Of a stretch of 64,000 nt of DNA, positions 34,183 to 46,439 are shown piece after piece; position 1 is the first letter of the stretch; the number at the start of each line of letters is the position of its first letter. Source of the DNA: Agroathelia rolfsii (Eukaryota > Basidiomycota > Agaricomycetes > Amylocorticiales > Amylocorticiaceae); assembly GCA_018343915.1 (NCBI GenBank), contig JABRWF010000004.1, forward strand, positions 868,001-932,000, in the 5' to 3' direction. The translations under genes and the position numbers were made by a program. Below the pieces are notes generated by a model. That model made no database searches. It had not been told where the DNA came from and saw nothing but the letters and a program-made list of their open reading frames with translations.

Positions 34183-34947
34183 ATGGGCAACTGCCTCTCC
34201 GCCAACGATACCGCGTCCCTTCGCGATATAGTCTCTCGTCCTAATGTACCTGACGAGCAACCTATGTCTGCAGATACCATTCGGCAAGGTCTCAAGAATG
34301 TTGCAGCATCTCTTAATTCCAAAGGCCAAAATATCTCTATCATTGCTGTGGGTGGTGCAGTGAACACCCTTTTGCTCCATACACGCGAGTCCACTGGGGA
34401 TGTGGATTTTTTTTATCGGACAAAGACCAAGCATGAAGACGTTACGAGGGTTATTGTTGCTGCAGATATTGCAGCCAACAAGTTGAAGCTTGGAGATCAC
34501 TGGCTGAATAACCACACAGCTGTGTTTATTGAGGTACGTAGTATTAGGCTTGAGACTTGGAGTGCTCGTTCACTGCCATGAGCCTATCACTTACAAATCC
34601 AATTATAGGAAGGGACCATTCAGCGTCTCTACGACGAGGCCATAGAGCAAAATGAAATTGTCTTCAGGGAGCCAGGCTTAGCCGTTTATGCAGCGCCATG
34701 GCGGTATGCCTTGCTCACAAAACTTGACCGTCTAGCAAAGCCGGGTGCTCGTCCGTATGATATGAGCGATGCTGTAGGCTACTTAGAGCGACTCATTACG
34801 AAACACGGAGGCAAGGCTGTGAAGAGGTCGGAGATCAAGACGTGGGCTGGGGAGTTCAAATTTACAGTGCCAACTGAGAAATTGCTGGATTCATTGAGGG
34901 ATGAATATAAGAAAAAAACTGGGAAGGATGGGGTCATCAATGGATAA
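34183..34947 (+). CDS. Nucleotidyltransferase-fold-like protein with N-terminal acylation motif
   Basis: Two exons (34183-34533, 34609-34947) give 229 residues. The stretch IIAVGGAVNTLLLHTRESTG followed by DVDFFYR resembles the GG...[ST]xDxDF signature of minimal nucleotidyltransferases, the fold used by AbiEii-like and other small NTases. Later parts (WRYALLTKLDRLAKPGARPY, DMSDAVGYLERLI) are consistent with the helical C-terminal half of such proteins. The protein begins MGNCLSAN, a textbook N-myristoylation site (Gly2) with an adjacent Cys for palmitoylation, so membrane anchoring is predicted. Similar acylation-tagged proteins occur as uncharacterised fungal families. The activity, nucleotide and target are unknown; no second catalytic carboxylate is obvious. 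Confidence 0.7.
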
Positions 34948-35527
34948 GATTCATGTACATGGATTGCGAATAGGTTGATCACACCAAATCGCACTTGCAT
35001 ATATGTATAATAGGAATGGGAATGAGAAGTCAGAAGCAATCAATCAATGCAGTTTTGTATGAGGTAAAACGTAGATGGCTGATGAATGGCCGTTGTAGGC
35101 AATAGTGGGTGCTTGGAATATACAAAAAGACGGGTAATAAATTATGCACACCGACTTGCAACTGGTCTGCGTTCATAGCGCGCATTAAAGTAGACACGGT
35201 AAGACACGTGTTGCTGAGGTGAACGTGGGGATTTCGATGCTTGATCAGACTCTCGGAGACATACTATCTCAGTTACAGCTGTGATCCGAGGGAGAGTAGG
35301 GAGAGGCGTAACCAAGGAAGTAATACAGTACGGTGTGCAGCTGACCACACTGGCAGACGAGAGTGTTATACGAAGACCGACATGTTGGTAAGGAGCACGA
35401 TATGGTGCAATAGAAACCTTGGAGGGGTGTCACAATCAGAGAGGTGGGGAGAATAAGAGAGCCACTTAGAGAGATGAATGGAGAGCAGACCAGAGACAGA
35501 GGCTGTCCACTCATACAGACTCTACCA
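34948..35527. other. Tandem intergenic region, nothing recognised
   Basis: Spacer between two plus-strand genes. The frame of the downstream gene is open back to about 35444, but that extension is not protein-like. Confidence 0.5.
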
Positions 35528-36154
35528 ATGACCATTGACAGAGAACCATTGCCGCCCTCTGTCGTAGACCTGCTAACGCACGCTTCTGCTATCCGTGCTC
35601 AGTATCCTAGTCACCTTGCCCATCAATGGCGACGTTCAAACATCCCACCTCCTCTTCTATCCCGTCTTTTCCGAGCCCAAGTGCATGATACACCATCAGC
35701 CTCGTTCTACCGTATTTACCGGTTCTTTGTCCTCCATGACAATATCAGCTTGCGAAATGAACTCGAGTATTTTTGTTGCTCACATCCATCCTGGTCTGTT
35801 TCTTCTCTTCCCGATCCCGTTGCCGACTCCCCATCCTCGGATCCGGTGCGCTACACCGTCCTAGCTGTGCTCACACAGTTGATGTGCGATTCTTTTAACC
35901 GCCGTATCGACTTGGGTTTACCTCGCGACGCGCCTGCTATCATAGAGGACTTTGCTGAGCTTCAAGCGCGCCCGAAAGTATATGAACAGCCTCCAGAGTG
36001 GGCCAAACGAGTGCTCACAGGGAATGCTCTCGAAGAAAAGGTGTTCATTCCGAATGCTGAAGGAAGAAAGCTGGATGAAGATGATGAAGATGTTTGCAAA
36101 GAGTTCAAGGACTTGGGGATCATTGTTCAGATGCCTCATATCCATTTTGTGTAG
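35528..36154 (+). CDS. Conserved basidiomycete protein, function unknown
   Basis: A single open exon of about 208 residues starting MTIDREPLPPSVVDLL. The frame extends upstream (ATG at 35474), but the segment from 35528 looks like the natural start because protein-like composition begins there. It contains LAHQWRRSNIPPPLLSRLFR in the first quarter, a helical middle (VRYTVLAVLTQLMCDSFNRR) and an acidic near-terminal patch (RKLDEDDEDVCKEFKDLG). There are no membrane segments, signal peptide or catalytic motifs. The codon usage is consistent with its neighbours and the frame is clean over 600 nt, so I believe it is a gene. Confidence 0.75.
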   Translation: MTIDREPLPPSVVDLLTHASAIRAQYPSHLAHQWRRSNIPPPLLSRLFRAQVHDTPSASFYRIYRFFVLHDNISLRNELEYFCCSHPSWSVSSLPDPVADSPSSDPVRYTVLAVLTQLMCDSFNRRIDLGLPRDAPAIIEDFAELQARPKVYEQPPEWAKRVLTGNALEEKVFIPNAEGRKLDEDDEDVCKEFKDLGIIVQMPHIHFV

Positions 36155-36816
36155 TCTTTTTCAGATTAGGGTGGTTTGTTCTTTTTTTCTTTCCGTTTCG
36201 TTGTGAGCGTTCTCGTGCTTACAGAAATGAAATTTAGGTTGTGCTTTTCACCTTCATTGCTTCCAGTGATAGTGGATTTGTTCTGTTCAGCACTTGAAAT
36301 GCTTATCGGCTAGATACACTGGATCATCTTCATCCAAAAACTTGCCGGTGCACTGTTCGGCGTCGTAAAAGTATAAAGTCAACTTGTTGGTTACACCGTA
36401 TCCAACAATAGCTTTGGTTAGTTCATATCGGTCTTCACATTGGTTGTTAAGCAGTTATATCCGTGTGGCTTTCACTTCTATCAGTCATTTTGTAGGTTTG
36501 GATCAAACAACGATCTGACATGATTGATAGCTATTCTTGCTTTTGTATGCCGTCGTATGTGAATTTCATACTTCATGTAGTATAGGTCTTCTCTCGAGTA
36601 CCGTTAAGGCATATAGTCCACGAAAATACATATTATTTGATATTTGGCATGTTTCTACTAGTTATATAACTTACATTAAGTCAAAGTACGAAGGTCGGTT
36701 CACTGGACATGACGATGGTGCTTGCATAGTCATTACTGTGATCGAACAAAAGAGATGGTCCCAAGGTACGATGACTACGGTGGAGAAACAAAAAGAAAAA
36801 AAAATTGAGACCATAA
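36155..36816. other. Convergent 3' spacer, nothing recognised
   Basis: Between the unknown protein (plus) and the BCAS3-like gene (minus). AT-rich, no coding signal. Confidence 0.55.
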
Positions 36817-39800
36817 CTACCGTCTCTTCTTGCCTTTCCCTTTGCCCTTCTTCTCCGTCGCAGCAGCCCTTTCCTTCTCTCTCTGTGCCTGCGCCTCGCG
36901 GAGAACCTCATGCTCTTCATCTAAGAAACCAACAGGGTTAAGATCATCAAACATCTCGACGTCATCGACGATCGCCCTCTCCTCTGCTCCCCATCTATTC
37001 CACTCCTCCATCGAAGGATCCTCACTGGCCTGAGGTTGCGACGTCGCATCATCATGCACCAAAACGTCCTCGTGCTCTTCTAGCGGCCGGGCGAACGTAG
37101 ACGGCGTAGAAATCGACGCCGAGGCCGATGACGACGCACCGCCCTCAAGCTGGTGATGATGATGTCCCGTGGCACTCGCCAATAACTGAGGGGAGAGCAA
37201 ACCGATATCGTTCTCCCCGTCCCGGTCCCTCGTCGCATTCACAGGCGCAGACCCATGAGATGCGATCTGGAAATCTTCATCGTCTTCTTCGTCGAATTCT
37301 AATGGCACGCTCCTTGAAAGCGACCCGTCCCGTTCACGAACGGGTCGCAGAGGCGGAGAGCGCATCTTGAACTGGTTCTCCACCTCCCTCTTCAACCGAC
37401 TGATGCCGCCAGTCATGCCATCGCTGATGCTGCGGATCGGAATCGAGTTAACGAATGATTTGGGGTAAGATCCGGATGTGCCGTTGGGAAGCATGGGTAA
37501 CACGGGAGAAGATCCGTCGTAATCAAGACCGGCACTCATAGCGTTCGCCAATGGCTCGTCGAAAGATGCTGGCGCGTGACGCACGTCCTGAGGAGAGAAG
37601 TTGATCCCTCCGACGAAACTTTCGTTATCATCAATGTTTGTCGAGGGGTATGCGTTGGCCGCGACCTCCTTGCGAACATCGATTTTGGCACCACAAGCCA
37701 AGTCGAAGTGATATCGGCGAATAAGGGCGTGATAATCCTCGCCCAGTGTATGAAAGGAGAATTGATGTGACAAATAAATAGATTTGGGAACAACTCTAAC
37801 TGACTTGGAGTGGGTCGATAACTCTGCCTGAGCTAGGGGACTAATAGTAATGGGTCAGCTAATACATTGCTTGTAAAAATAGAATAGCAAACGCACTTGG
37901 CTCTTGCCCCACCACGCCGCTTTGAAGCAGCAGTAGCAGTAGTAGCAGCAGGCATCAGCTGAACAGGCGTCTTAACATCCGCCCAGTCCGACCGGCGTTT
38001 CAACCCCCAGGTAGCAACCAGGCTACTCCTGGCCACGAGTTCCGCGGGCATTTCCATCATCTGTGTTAAACCGGAAGCCTTGGTGGACGCGCCACTCTCC
38101 CCAGTGGACCTAATAGGCAGACCGATGGCGCCACTAATGCTGCTGACAGTTGGCAGCGATATGCTTGTGTTACCGAACCCAGCCGTAGTTGGCAGAGGCA
38201 GGCGGGTCTGGTCCGCGGACCGTCGCTCAACAAACCACCGACGTAAGGAGAGCTCTCCATCAGCAGGATCAAATACCAAAATATCCTGATAGTTCGTGGG
38301 CCGAAGGTGTCGGGGAGGCGAGAACGATGGCATGGGCGAAGAGTGCGGAGATCCCAGCTTGGGTTGCGAAACATTATGCGAGCCATGGGTAGGCAAGAGG
38401 CTCGATGGCACAGAATACTCATGATTGTTGATAAATGTGAACACCAGAGGTGGCTTCGAAACGTCGGATGGAGAAACGGCCATCTTGGCTAACTTGAGCC
38501 TCACAATAGGAGTGACATCCAGATGTGCAGGCTATGTGATCCCAAAGTCAGTTAAGTGCTAAAGATGAATACAATAAACGTGTCTTACAGCAATATCCCT
38601 CGGGTTTCGCACTTTGCCGTCCATGTGGCTAGCATCGTCCGCTTTACCACCTTGAGGATTAATGGCAAAGACATGAATGGTACGATGCTTTGTGCCGGCA
38701 GCAATCCATCGGCCATCGTGAGCCTGGTCCAAGCATTCGATGACACCAGGGGTATGTCCACGACGTAAATCATAGGAATGCCACGGCAGCGGCTGAGTTG
38801 TCTCAGCAATAGCACTGGCGGAAAGTCGAGCCTCCGAAATGAGACGTTGCGTAGATGCTGGACGAAGATGGAAGCGTCGCAAGACCTGACCACCTTCGGA
38901 AACGGCTACCAATGATGTGCCATCCGAAGCAAATTGAATAGATGAAATGGTCGAATGTTTAAAGGCCACGAAGCACGCCACGGTGGATGTCATGAAATTG
39001 CCCGACGCCAGCGACTGCAAATCGATAACCGTGATGTACGAACCCTTGATCACGTTGACATTGGTGTCCAATAAAGTGTCGTCCTTCGTCAAAGGATCCG
39101 TAGCAGTGGAAATTGACCTACTGCGTTCGTGCATCCCAGCAGGAGCACTCTTGGAGAAGAACATGCCTGTCCCGGCCCGCGTCGGCGATACGACGGGGCG
39201 TTGCTCAACAGGAGCGATACGGGACATGGCAGTGGAGTAAGCCAGCCCACCAAGCGTCTTCATACCGCTCAGTACCGAGCCGCCAACCTTGATCGCGGTG
39301 CTCCCAATTTCAGCCGAGGAGCGAGGGATGCTGAGTAAGGATGCTGAAGCTGTTTGAGCGTTGGCTCGGCCTGCGGGTGAGTCCGGACGAGGCGGAGCAG
39401 AAGCATAAGCTAGAAGCCTGCCAGAAAGATGAAAGACGGGTATCTGGGTGGTATCTAGGTAAGGCGCAAGAGATGTAGAGTTTATAGTATGTATGGATTT
39501 GAATGTTGTATTTGATATGATATGCAAAGTTCTTGGATTGATAGTACACTGATGACACATGTTAGCCACGAAAATAGGCATGATATGATCTGAAAGATGC
39601 TCACGAAGATAATGTATTCTTGACTTGAGTTAAATGAATGAAGACCGGGAACTGAGATGCGCTTTATGATTTGTTGTTTCCTTAAAGAATAGAGAAGAAA
39701 ATCGTGATTATTCATGCTGGAGGTTCAAGATGAGTATATATTCATTTATCAACGAAGCAGTAAATGCTTACACAATACCAAGAATAGGTTGATCAGAGTG

Positions 39801-40852
39801 TAGAGGATCATGAAGTGGATGAAGTAGGATGGCCGCATAAGTTATTCCTTGCCATTCTGCACCGCGTAGGTTCAGCAGCTCGGTAACAGAGTTAAGATTT
39901 GAACAGTCCCAGACTTGAATGCCATGCGAGTGTGCCGAAATCAGAATGTGCCGGCCATCACCCAGCACATCCCATCTTGACCACAGAATGGGATCTCCGT
40001 CGCTGGAGCCGGGATAGGCCATGAGATGACGGACTGACTCTTGTTCATCACCATTGTCCGAGCCGATCATGTGCTCATATTGCCACATGGCAGGGGTGTC
40101 GGGCGCTCGTGAAGCAAAGCTCCCAAAGGATAATGGACGTGATACGCGAGGGGGTGAAGGCACAGCGACAGGCACCTGAATTCCGGAGGGCATGTAGTCA
40201 CGTAGAGCCTTGGAGAAGTTCTCAAGTACGGTGGGCTCCCTAGGGGGCAAGATCAGTACATTGGACGAGGTGAAATGATATTTAAGGGCATAGGATCGGG
40301 TGCGAATCTAAGCGAGGCTCTGAGGTTATCAAAAGACTAGCATTCTAGCAAGAATAAGCGCCGCCACGCCGCCAACACATTTACCATGTCCTCAGAGAAG
40401 GTAAAATACCAATAACAGAGGAATGAATGAAGTTGTGTGCGGCCGATGTGATTGGACCGCGCGAACGCCATAGATGCTAGTGATACTTTCAAGGCATCCT
40501 CCTTCCTTCGCGCAACTGTAGAGAGAAGGATATGAAATGCTTACCTTGCCAGCACGGGGGATCTAGTGTGTGCATTCTGATCGGTGTCATTTGAGGGTGC
40601 GGGAGGTGATGGCGATTCTGTATTACTGGGTGGCTCGTCATTGACCTCGTGTTCTCGGGATGCAGCAGCAGGCCATGTGTCCACCAATGGCACATCAGGC
40701 AAGACAGAAAGTTGAGTGGGGACTAATGGAGACTCTTTGGCGACATCCATGTCCATGAGCAAGCTGTGCTCATCCAGCCGTGGAGATATTGTTCTATGGA
40801 CCGGCGCAGTGCTAGGCTTCTTGCTGGCATTGCGGGCGTCCTTGGGGGGCAT
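36817..40852 (-). CDS. BCAS3-type WD40 protein
   Basis: Six exons (40852-40545, 40239-39772, 39716-39605, 39548-38589, 38531-37897, 37840-36817) close in phase to about 1168 residues. After a Ser/Pro-rich N-terminus comes a WD40-like propeller: ILISAHSHGIQVWDCSNL, LLYSLRKQQIIKRI, TLHIISNTTFKSIHTI, SISSIQFASDGTSLVAVSEG and GVIECLDQAHDGRWIAAGTK. The BCAS3 domain follows, with YLSHQFSFHTLGEDYHALIR near residue 850. The C-terminal 250 residues are disordered, acidic, then end in a Lys/Arg/Gly tail (EKKGKGKGKKRR). BCAS3 partners with PHAF1 at phagophores in animals and is PROPPIN-like in shape, so a membrane/autophagy role is plausible here by family only. A tempting intron at about 37800 is not needed: the frame reads through and encodes the conserved PKSIYLSHQFSF block. 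Confidence 0.88.
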
Positions 40853-42084
40853 TAAATATTATAGGATATTCCAGAAGCCTTGTAAGTTAATGCAGGGCTG
40901 TTAAGTATAGAGTGATGGGTTGAATTGGATGGTGTAGAACGGTGTTGGTCGTGGTCTGAGAGCAAGACGACCGTGACGAGTCATATAACTGGACGGCATC
41001 CTGATTAGGGCGGCCTAGCTCGTCTGCTTCTTGCTTCCGGCGCCTCAAGCTATCTTCCCCGCATCCCGTTCAGAGACACGTTTGAACATGTGCACCGTGA
41101 TGCTCACAAGGGGCCATTATAAGCCCATGCAGCTCCATCATGCGGACCAGCAACCCTTATTACGATATCCCATCATCGAACTTGGCATGTCTACTGTATA
41201 TGTACCACTACTGTTGGTAGTAGTATGAGGTTAATCTTCTCAGCTTCACAGCTGGAAGGTAAATAGCTAACAAGGGGACGGATTGCGGTGCCGACTTGGC
41301 ATGTGCCAGTCAGTGCCTAGGGTTAATCCCACTCGATTACAATGCTGTGAAGGTCATCTGCTCCAGCCTCTAAGCCCAGAATGGCGACTCCAGCCCCTAA
41401 GACGCCCCGCCCTAGTGATCGCTAGGAATGCAGCTGTGACCAGTCAAGATTTCAAGTTTACCTACATGTAAGAGTGAGTGAACCAAAGGACAGTGTACTT
41501 GGTTTGAGCGTTGAAGTGATTCTTCTCGACCCTTTACTGAGCGGAGCAGACTTTTACACTGTCCAAATATCGGACAGCTAACGGCTATGTTATTTTTTGC
41601 ACATCATTCATACATCAAGCATCAACTAGAAGCAGATGAACGTCGATGAACACCCTCCTTATCTTGTCGGGTATGCCATCATCGCACCTATCATGTACTG
41701 AAATGACCCAATATACTCTGCTCAGCCAGCAGAATACTTGCGCTCAATACAAAGCGAGTGCGTTGCTTGGACCCCACTAGTAGTAGCACTACTGCTACAG
41801 CCATTCTTTCCTCTACTCTCTCAATCCGCCGCCTGACGATAGCTTTTTACCGCACGAGATATTCCCCTCGATGCGGAGATCCTAATATTACTAACACGGC
41901 GGGGGATTTATACCCTTAGCCCTTAGCCAATCAAATGGCTTGTTCCCCATCTGTTAGTGCGAATATCCCCACCATCATTGATCCTCAGGGAAGCGCACCG
42001 TAAATAAGCAGTATAAAGCATTTTTTTCTCATATTTAAGGCATATATTTGTGGAATCCCAGTCCTCATTGTGTCTTACTGAGCC
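40853..42084. other. 1.2 kb divergent intergenic region, nothing recognised
   Basis: Upstream of the BCAS3-like gene (minus) and the A-T-R pseudogene (plus). Several short imperfect palindromes of CTA/TAG triplets occur (for example 41778-41797). Frames are short and unconvincing. Confidence 0.5.
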
Positions 42085-45000
42085 ATGGGCCCTTCAGCAC
42101 CTCTTTTTGTCCTTCCTTAGGGCAATCTCCTGCTTCACGAACTTGTCGACTATCGTATATTACATAATGGCGATACGCCTATGTTTACATTTGCTTTCTC
42201 TGGACAGGAGGATTTGATAGAAATATCCCATTCAGAGTTCGGGAAGGCCGTTCACCGCGTCGCATATTTTGTACGACCTGACCCATTTGCTGGTCGCGAT
42301 AACGAGATTGTAGCAGTTTTGGCCAATATCGATAGCCTTGCTTACTACATACTTACCATGAGTATTATCCTCCTATACTAACATTTTATTGACTTTACTC
42401 GTAGGTGTTTCTCATGTCCCATCGTAACTCTGCAGCGGCCATCATCCACATGCTACAAACTGTTGGATGTAATCACATCTTGACCACGCCTGAAGGCCAT
42501 AATAGCATCATGGATGATCTCATAAGCTCTGTGCAAGCAGAGTGTCCAAAAGATTTCATGCTTAGCATTAAATATATTCCATTGCCTGGTGTGGTATATC
42601 CACACATGTCAGGCATTCCCGATGAGAGTTCTTGGAAAGCATATCCACACAAGGAACGATCTCCCGACGATGTTTGTTTTTACATCCACAGTAGTGGGAG
42701 CACTGGCTTCCCGGAGTCGATTCCTTGGACATTTCGTGCAACGCGAACTGCAGCGAATTCGGGTAGGCTTTTTTTCATCGATATCCTGCTGCCCGTTGCT
42801 CACAAAGTTTATTCCATTCATTCGATAGAATATTATCTGGATCGATTAGCCGGAGACCCACCTATTCGGAAATTGGGTGTTTATGGGTCACCCCCTTTTC
42901 ACGGATTGGGTTAGTACATGCTCTTTCCTACCATGTAGTTTGAACCTTCTGATTTTTATTTTTATTTTTGATTGACAGGGGCCTATACGGAACTCGTAGG
43001 AAGCTTAGCTCTATCGCTAGGAGTTCACATTCTTCCACCAACAAGTGCCTACCTCAATGACAATAATATCTCTACTTCCCTATCCTGGGAAATTTCAGTT
43101 TTACCAACGTCGGATGTTATCATTGAAAACATTATGAGAACACGTGCCGAAGCCCTCGTGATTGTACCAACCTTTTTAGAAAACTGGGCGATAGAAGCGG
43201 ACGAGAAGAAACTATCTGTTTTGAAGGAGTTGCGAGTGATTGTATTTAGTGGCGGGCCCTTGGCTTTTGACAAGGGCGAGTTCCTTGCCAGTCAGGGTAT
43301 CAAGGTCAGAAGTATTTATGCTGGCACGGAGGTACTTATCTATACTTGATCGTCTCTTGCGAGGAATATATTAAACAATTTTATAGTTTGGGTTTGCGAC
43401 CGGTCTCTGGGGTCCCGAGGTCCAGGAAAACGAGGACTGGGATTATTTTCGCTTCAGCGAACGTATCCATGCATTACTTGCTCCTTATGAAGAGAGTGAT
43501 GTACCGGAGGAGAGAAATAGAATATTCGAGATAAGATTTTTGGTGAGTAGTGGCCATTCCGATGCATCAGCTTAGTCCAAGGGTATTGAGATCAATCACA
43601 ATTCAATAGCCGTGCGAAACTCACGAGGTTGCTGTTAAAAACTTCACCACCGAGGTCGAAATTCATGGAAAGATACAACTAAGAAGTGGATATGCAACCT
43701 CGGACTTAGTACAGCGCCATCCACCTAAGGAAAACCTCTGGAAAATGTTTGCTTTGCTTCGTGATATTATCTTTTCGACATTTTTTAACCATCTTAAACA
43801 GTGTTGGTCGTCGAGATGATGTACTCATCCTCTCCTCGGGCGAAAAGACTGTACCGGCCCCTATCGAAGAAGCAATTGTTCGAGACAAACGTATCCGGAG
43901 CACTATCCTTTTCGGACGTGGCCGTGACCAAGTCGGGGTTCTTGTTGAACCTGCTGAATATGTACAGGATGTCGGCGCCTTTATCAATGATATATGGCCG
44001 ACAGTTCAAGCTGCCACTGCGAATTCCCCAAATTTCAGTCGTATCTTCAAGCACATGATTTTGGTCGCGCGACAGGACAAGCCTTTCTTGTGGATGGACA
44101 AAGGTACTTTGAAGAAGAAGGCGACAATTGCCTTGTACAGCGAAGACATCGATACCTTGCAAGTACCTACCTCACCGTTTTCTTATGAACTGTAGGATCT
44201 GATTAGCTGTCACGATCAGGTATGCTACCGCAGAAAAGAACGCTCCTGTTGTAGAACCACCAAAGAGCTGGTCCGAACAAGATGTGGAGTGGTGGCTGCT
44301 GGATCACGCTAAGAAACTGACATCTTCTTCGGCTGCGAAAGCGAGGTTTGATGTCAGCCGCAGCGTCTTTGAACAAGGATTTGACAGTCTCAGTGCAACC
44401 TTTTTGCGCAATCAAATCATCTCTACATTGCACCACTTCGAAGGGTCCGCCGCGGAGTCGTCCAAACTATTGGCGAAGGCGCTACCACTTAATGTCGTGT
44501 TCTCTCATGCAGCGATCAGCGACCTTGCTCGCTACCTCTCCAACATCACTTCTTCGGGCGGTGCAAATGTATCAAGCGAGTCGATTGTCTCTGAGCAAGT
44601 GAAAATTATTGAAGAAACTATTGCACGACTTTCTACCGGTTTCCCCAGTCAGAGAAGGAATGGGCCGCTTATAATACCCGCCGTGGTACTTCTCACTGGT
44701 ACCACTGGAGGCCTTGGATCATTCTTGTTGGCTTCACTATTGTGCAACGATAAAGTGAAGAGAGTATACGCGTACAATCGACCTGGGAAGAAGAGCGTGA
44801 AGGAAAGGCAGATTGATGCTTTCATTGATCGTGATCTTCCGGTGGATCTATTGCTTAACGATAAGGTCGTTTTTGTTGAGGGTGACGCTGCAGCTGGCAG
44901 ACTTGGACTACAGCCTTCGCTTTATGAAGAGGTCCGCTTGTTGGAGAACCTTTCGCGAATAATATATATAAAGACCTTTCTAGATTCGTTCGGCAGTGAC

Positions 45001-45984
45001 GGCCATTATTCACAACGCGTGGAGGCTCAATTGCAACCTTGCGTTGTCGTCGTTTGAGCCGCGTTTGCTTGGCACCAAGCATCTTGTTGAACTTGCTTTC
45101 TCCTCACCCAACGTCGATTCCGTCCGATTCATGTTCACGTCATCGATAGGTGTTACACAGTCATGGCCCAGAAATAAAGGCCTATACCCTGAGGAAATAC
45201 AGCATGAGGTCAAATATGCTGTAGGAGGCGGATACGGCGAGGCCAAGTAAATATGTGAACGAGTATGTGCCTTTTATCTCTGGTTGCAGTTACTAGGCAT
45301 GATTCTTGACTTTCTTCGCTCAGATTGTCGAGAAAAGCGGTCTGCAAGCAACTTCTTTCAGAATTGGCCAGATTTCTGGACCTGTTCCTAATGGGTCTTG
45401 GTCCACCAGCGACTGGGTCGCGCTGCTTGTAAAGTCGTCGATGTCCATGGGCGCATTCCCAGACTTGGCTGGTACAGCAGCATGGCTTCCTGTCACGGCT
45501 GTATCTGCTGCTATCATAGATGTACTTTTCAGGTCCGAGCAGCCTCCTCTGGCACTGAATATCGTACACCCACGCCCGCTCAAGTGGACAACTATCATGT
45601 CGGCAGTGCGCCAGGCGATCAAGGATAATGTCAAAGTAGCAAATGAAACCGAACTTCCACTGGTCCCTTTCTCATCATGGTTTGCCCAGCTCGAGAAGGC
45701 AGCACATATGACAAGCGAAGAGACCCTACGCAACATGGTGTGTTGAACTTGATGCTATGTCTGAGTAAACATCTTATCTGCTTCCAAAGCCTGTCATCAA
45801 GATTCTTGATTTCTTGCGCAATTTCTTGAGTGATGATAGGGAGAATGTTGAAACTACGGGTCCTATACTCCTGACGGAAAAGATGCAGGCCTTGAGTGAG
45901 ACTATTCATACCCTTCCGCCGATTGGCCGCGAGGATGCAAAAGCTTGGGTTAAATATTGGAATTCAAAGGGGTTGTTTGATTAG
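42085..45984 (+). pseudogene. A-T-R NRPS-like reductase pseudogene
   Basis: A full-length, diverged copy of the intact reductase at 7.7-11.7 kb, in the opposite orientation, with the same exon layout. Clear lesions: an in-frame TAG at codon 12 (42118-42120) where the intact copy has a Gln codon; loss of the end of exon 1 with its splice donor (about 42365-42385), removing the segment equivalent to RAGLT; and a TAA at 45248-45250 where the intact copy has Tyr, just after the reductase catalytic Lys in GGYGEAK. The adenylation P-loop reads HSSGSTGFPES, Lys replaced by Glu. Other parts stay well conserved, including the carrier motif GFDSLS and LLTGTTGGLGS, so loss is recent relative to divergence or function was partly kept. 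Most introns, including the GC-AG one, are preserved. Confidence 0.88.
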
Positions 45985-46439
45985 CGAGAAGAGTGTCACA
46001 TCTATATGCTTGGATCTAGTGCATTCAAACTAGCTTTCCTATAGTTTGTCCATATATCTAGTAAATGGTATAAAAACCCATCACTAGTATCCTTAGCATT
46101 CAAAACGCATTTATTATGAAACTTATTGAAGTATCCTACAAAAATGTATTGCCTCTGGTAAGGAACACTACGCCAAATCTAACAATTGCCATCTGGCGGG
46201 CGAGCGCTCCAGCTGAGGTAACAAAAGTCTATCTAGAGCCCGCTGTAGACTCCTGCGAGAAGATAATCAGTAATCGCAGGGGGACAATAATGCAAGCACA
46301 GGAAATGAGTTGAAGTTTACGAAAGGTACGAGTTGAAATTTTATATGTCGTCGGAACTCGAATTATTTGAACTGCGCTGGTGGCTGTTGTGGCGCCGAGG
46401 ATACACTACTTTGAAATTGCCACTTCCAGCGTCGGCATA
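45985..46439. other. Tandem intergenic region, nothing recognised
   Basis: Spacer between the pseudogene and TRM44; no coding signal. Confidence 0.55.

Noticed and set aside
37739..37800. A possible 62-nt intron in the BCAS3-like gene (GTTAGA donor)
   Set aside because: The segment is a multiple of no clear benefit: reading through stays in frame and encodes a conserved PKSIYLSHQFSF block expected in the BCAS3 domain.
41778..41797. Imperfect CTA/TAG palindromes as a possible transposon terminus or regulatory hairpin
   Set aside because: They are short, lack a matching partner at a useful distance and show no target-site duplication.
44941..44990. Apparent frameshift in the A-T-R pseudogene after EEVRLL
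   Set aside because: It coincides with an intron present in the intact copy; splicing GAAGAG to ATTCGTTCG restores the frame, so it is not a lesion.
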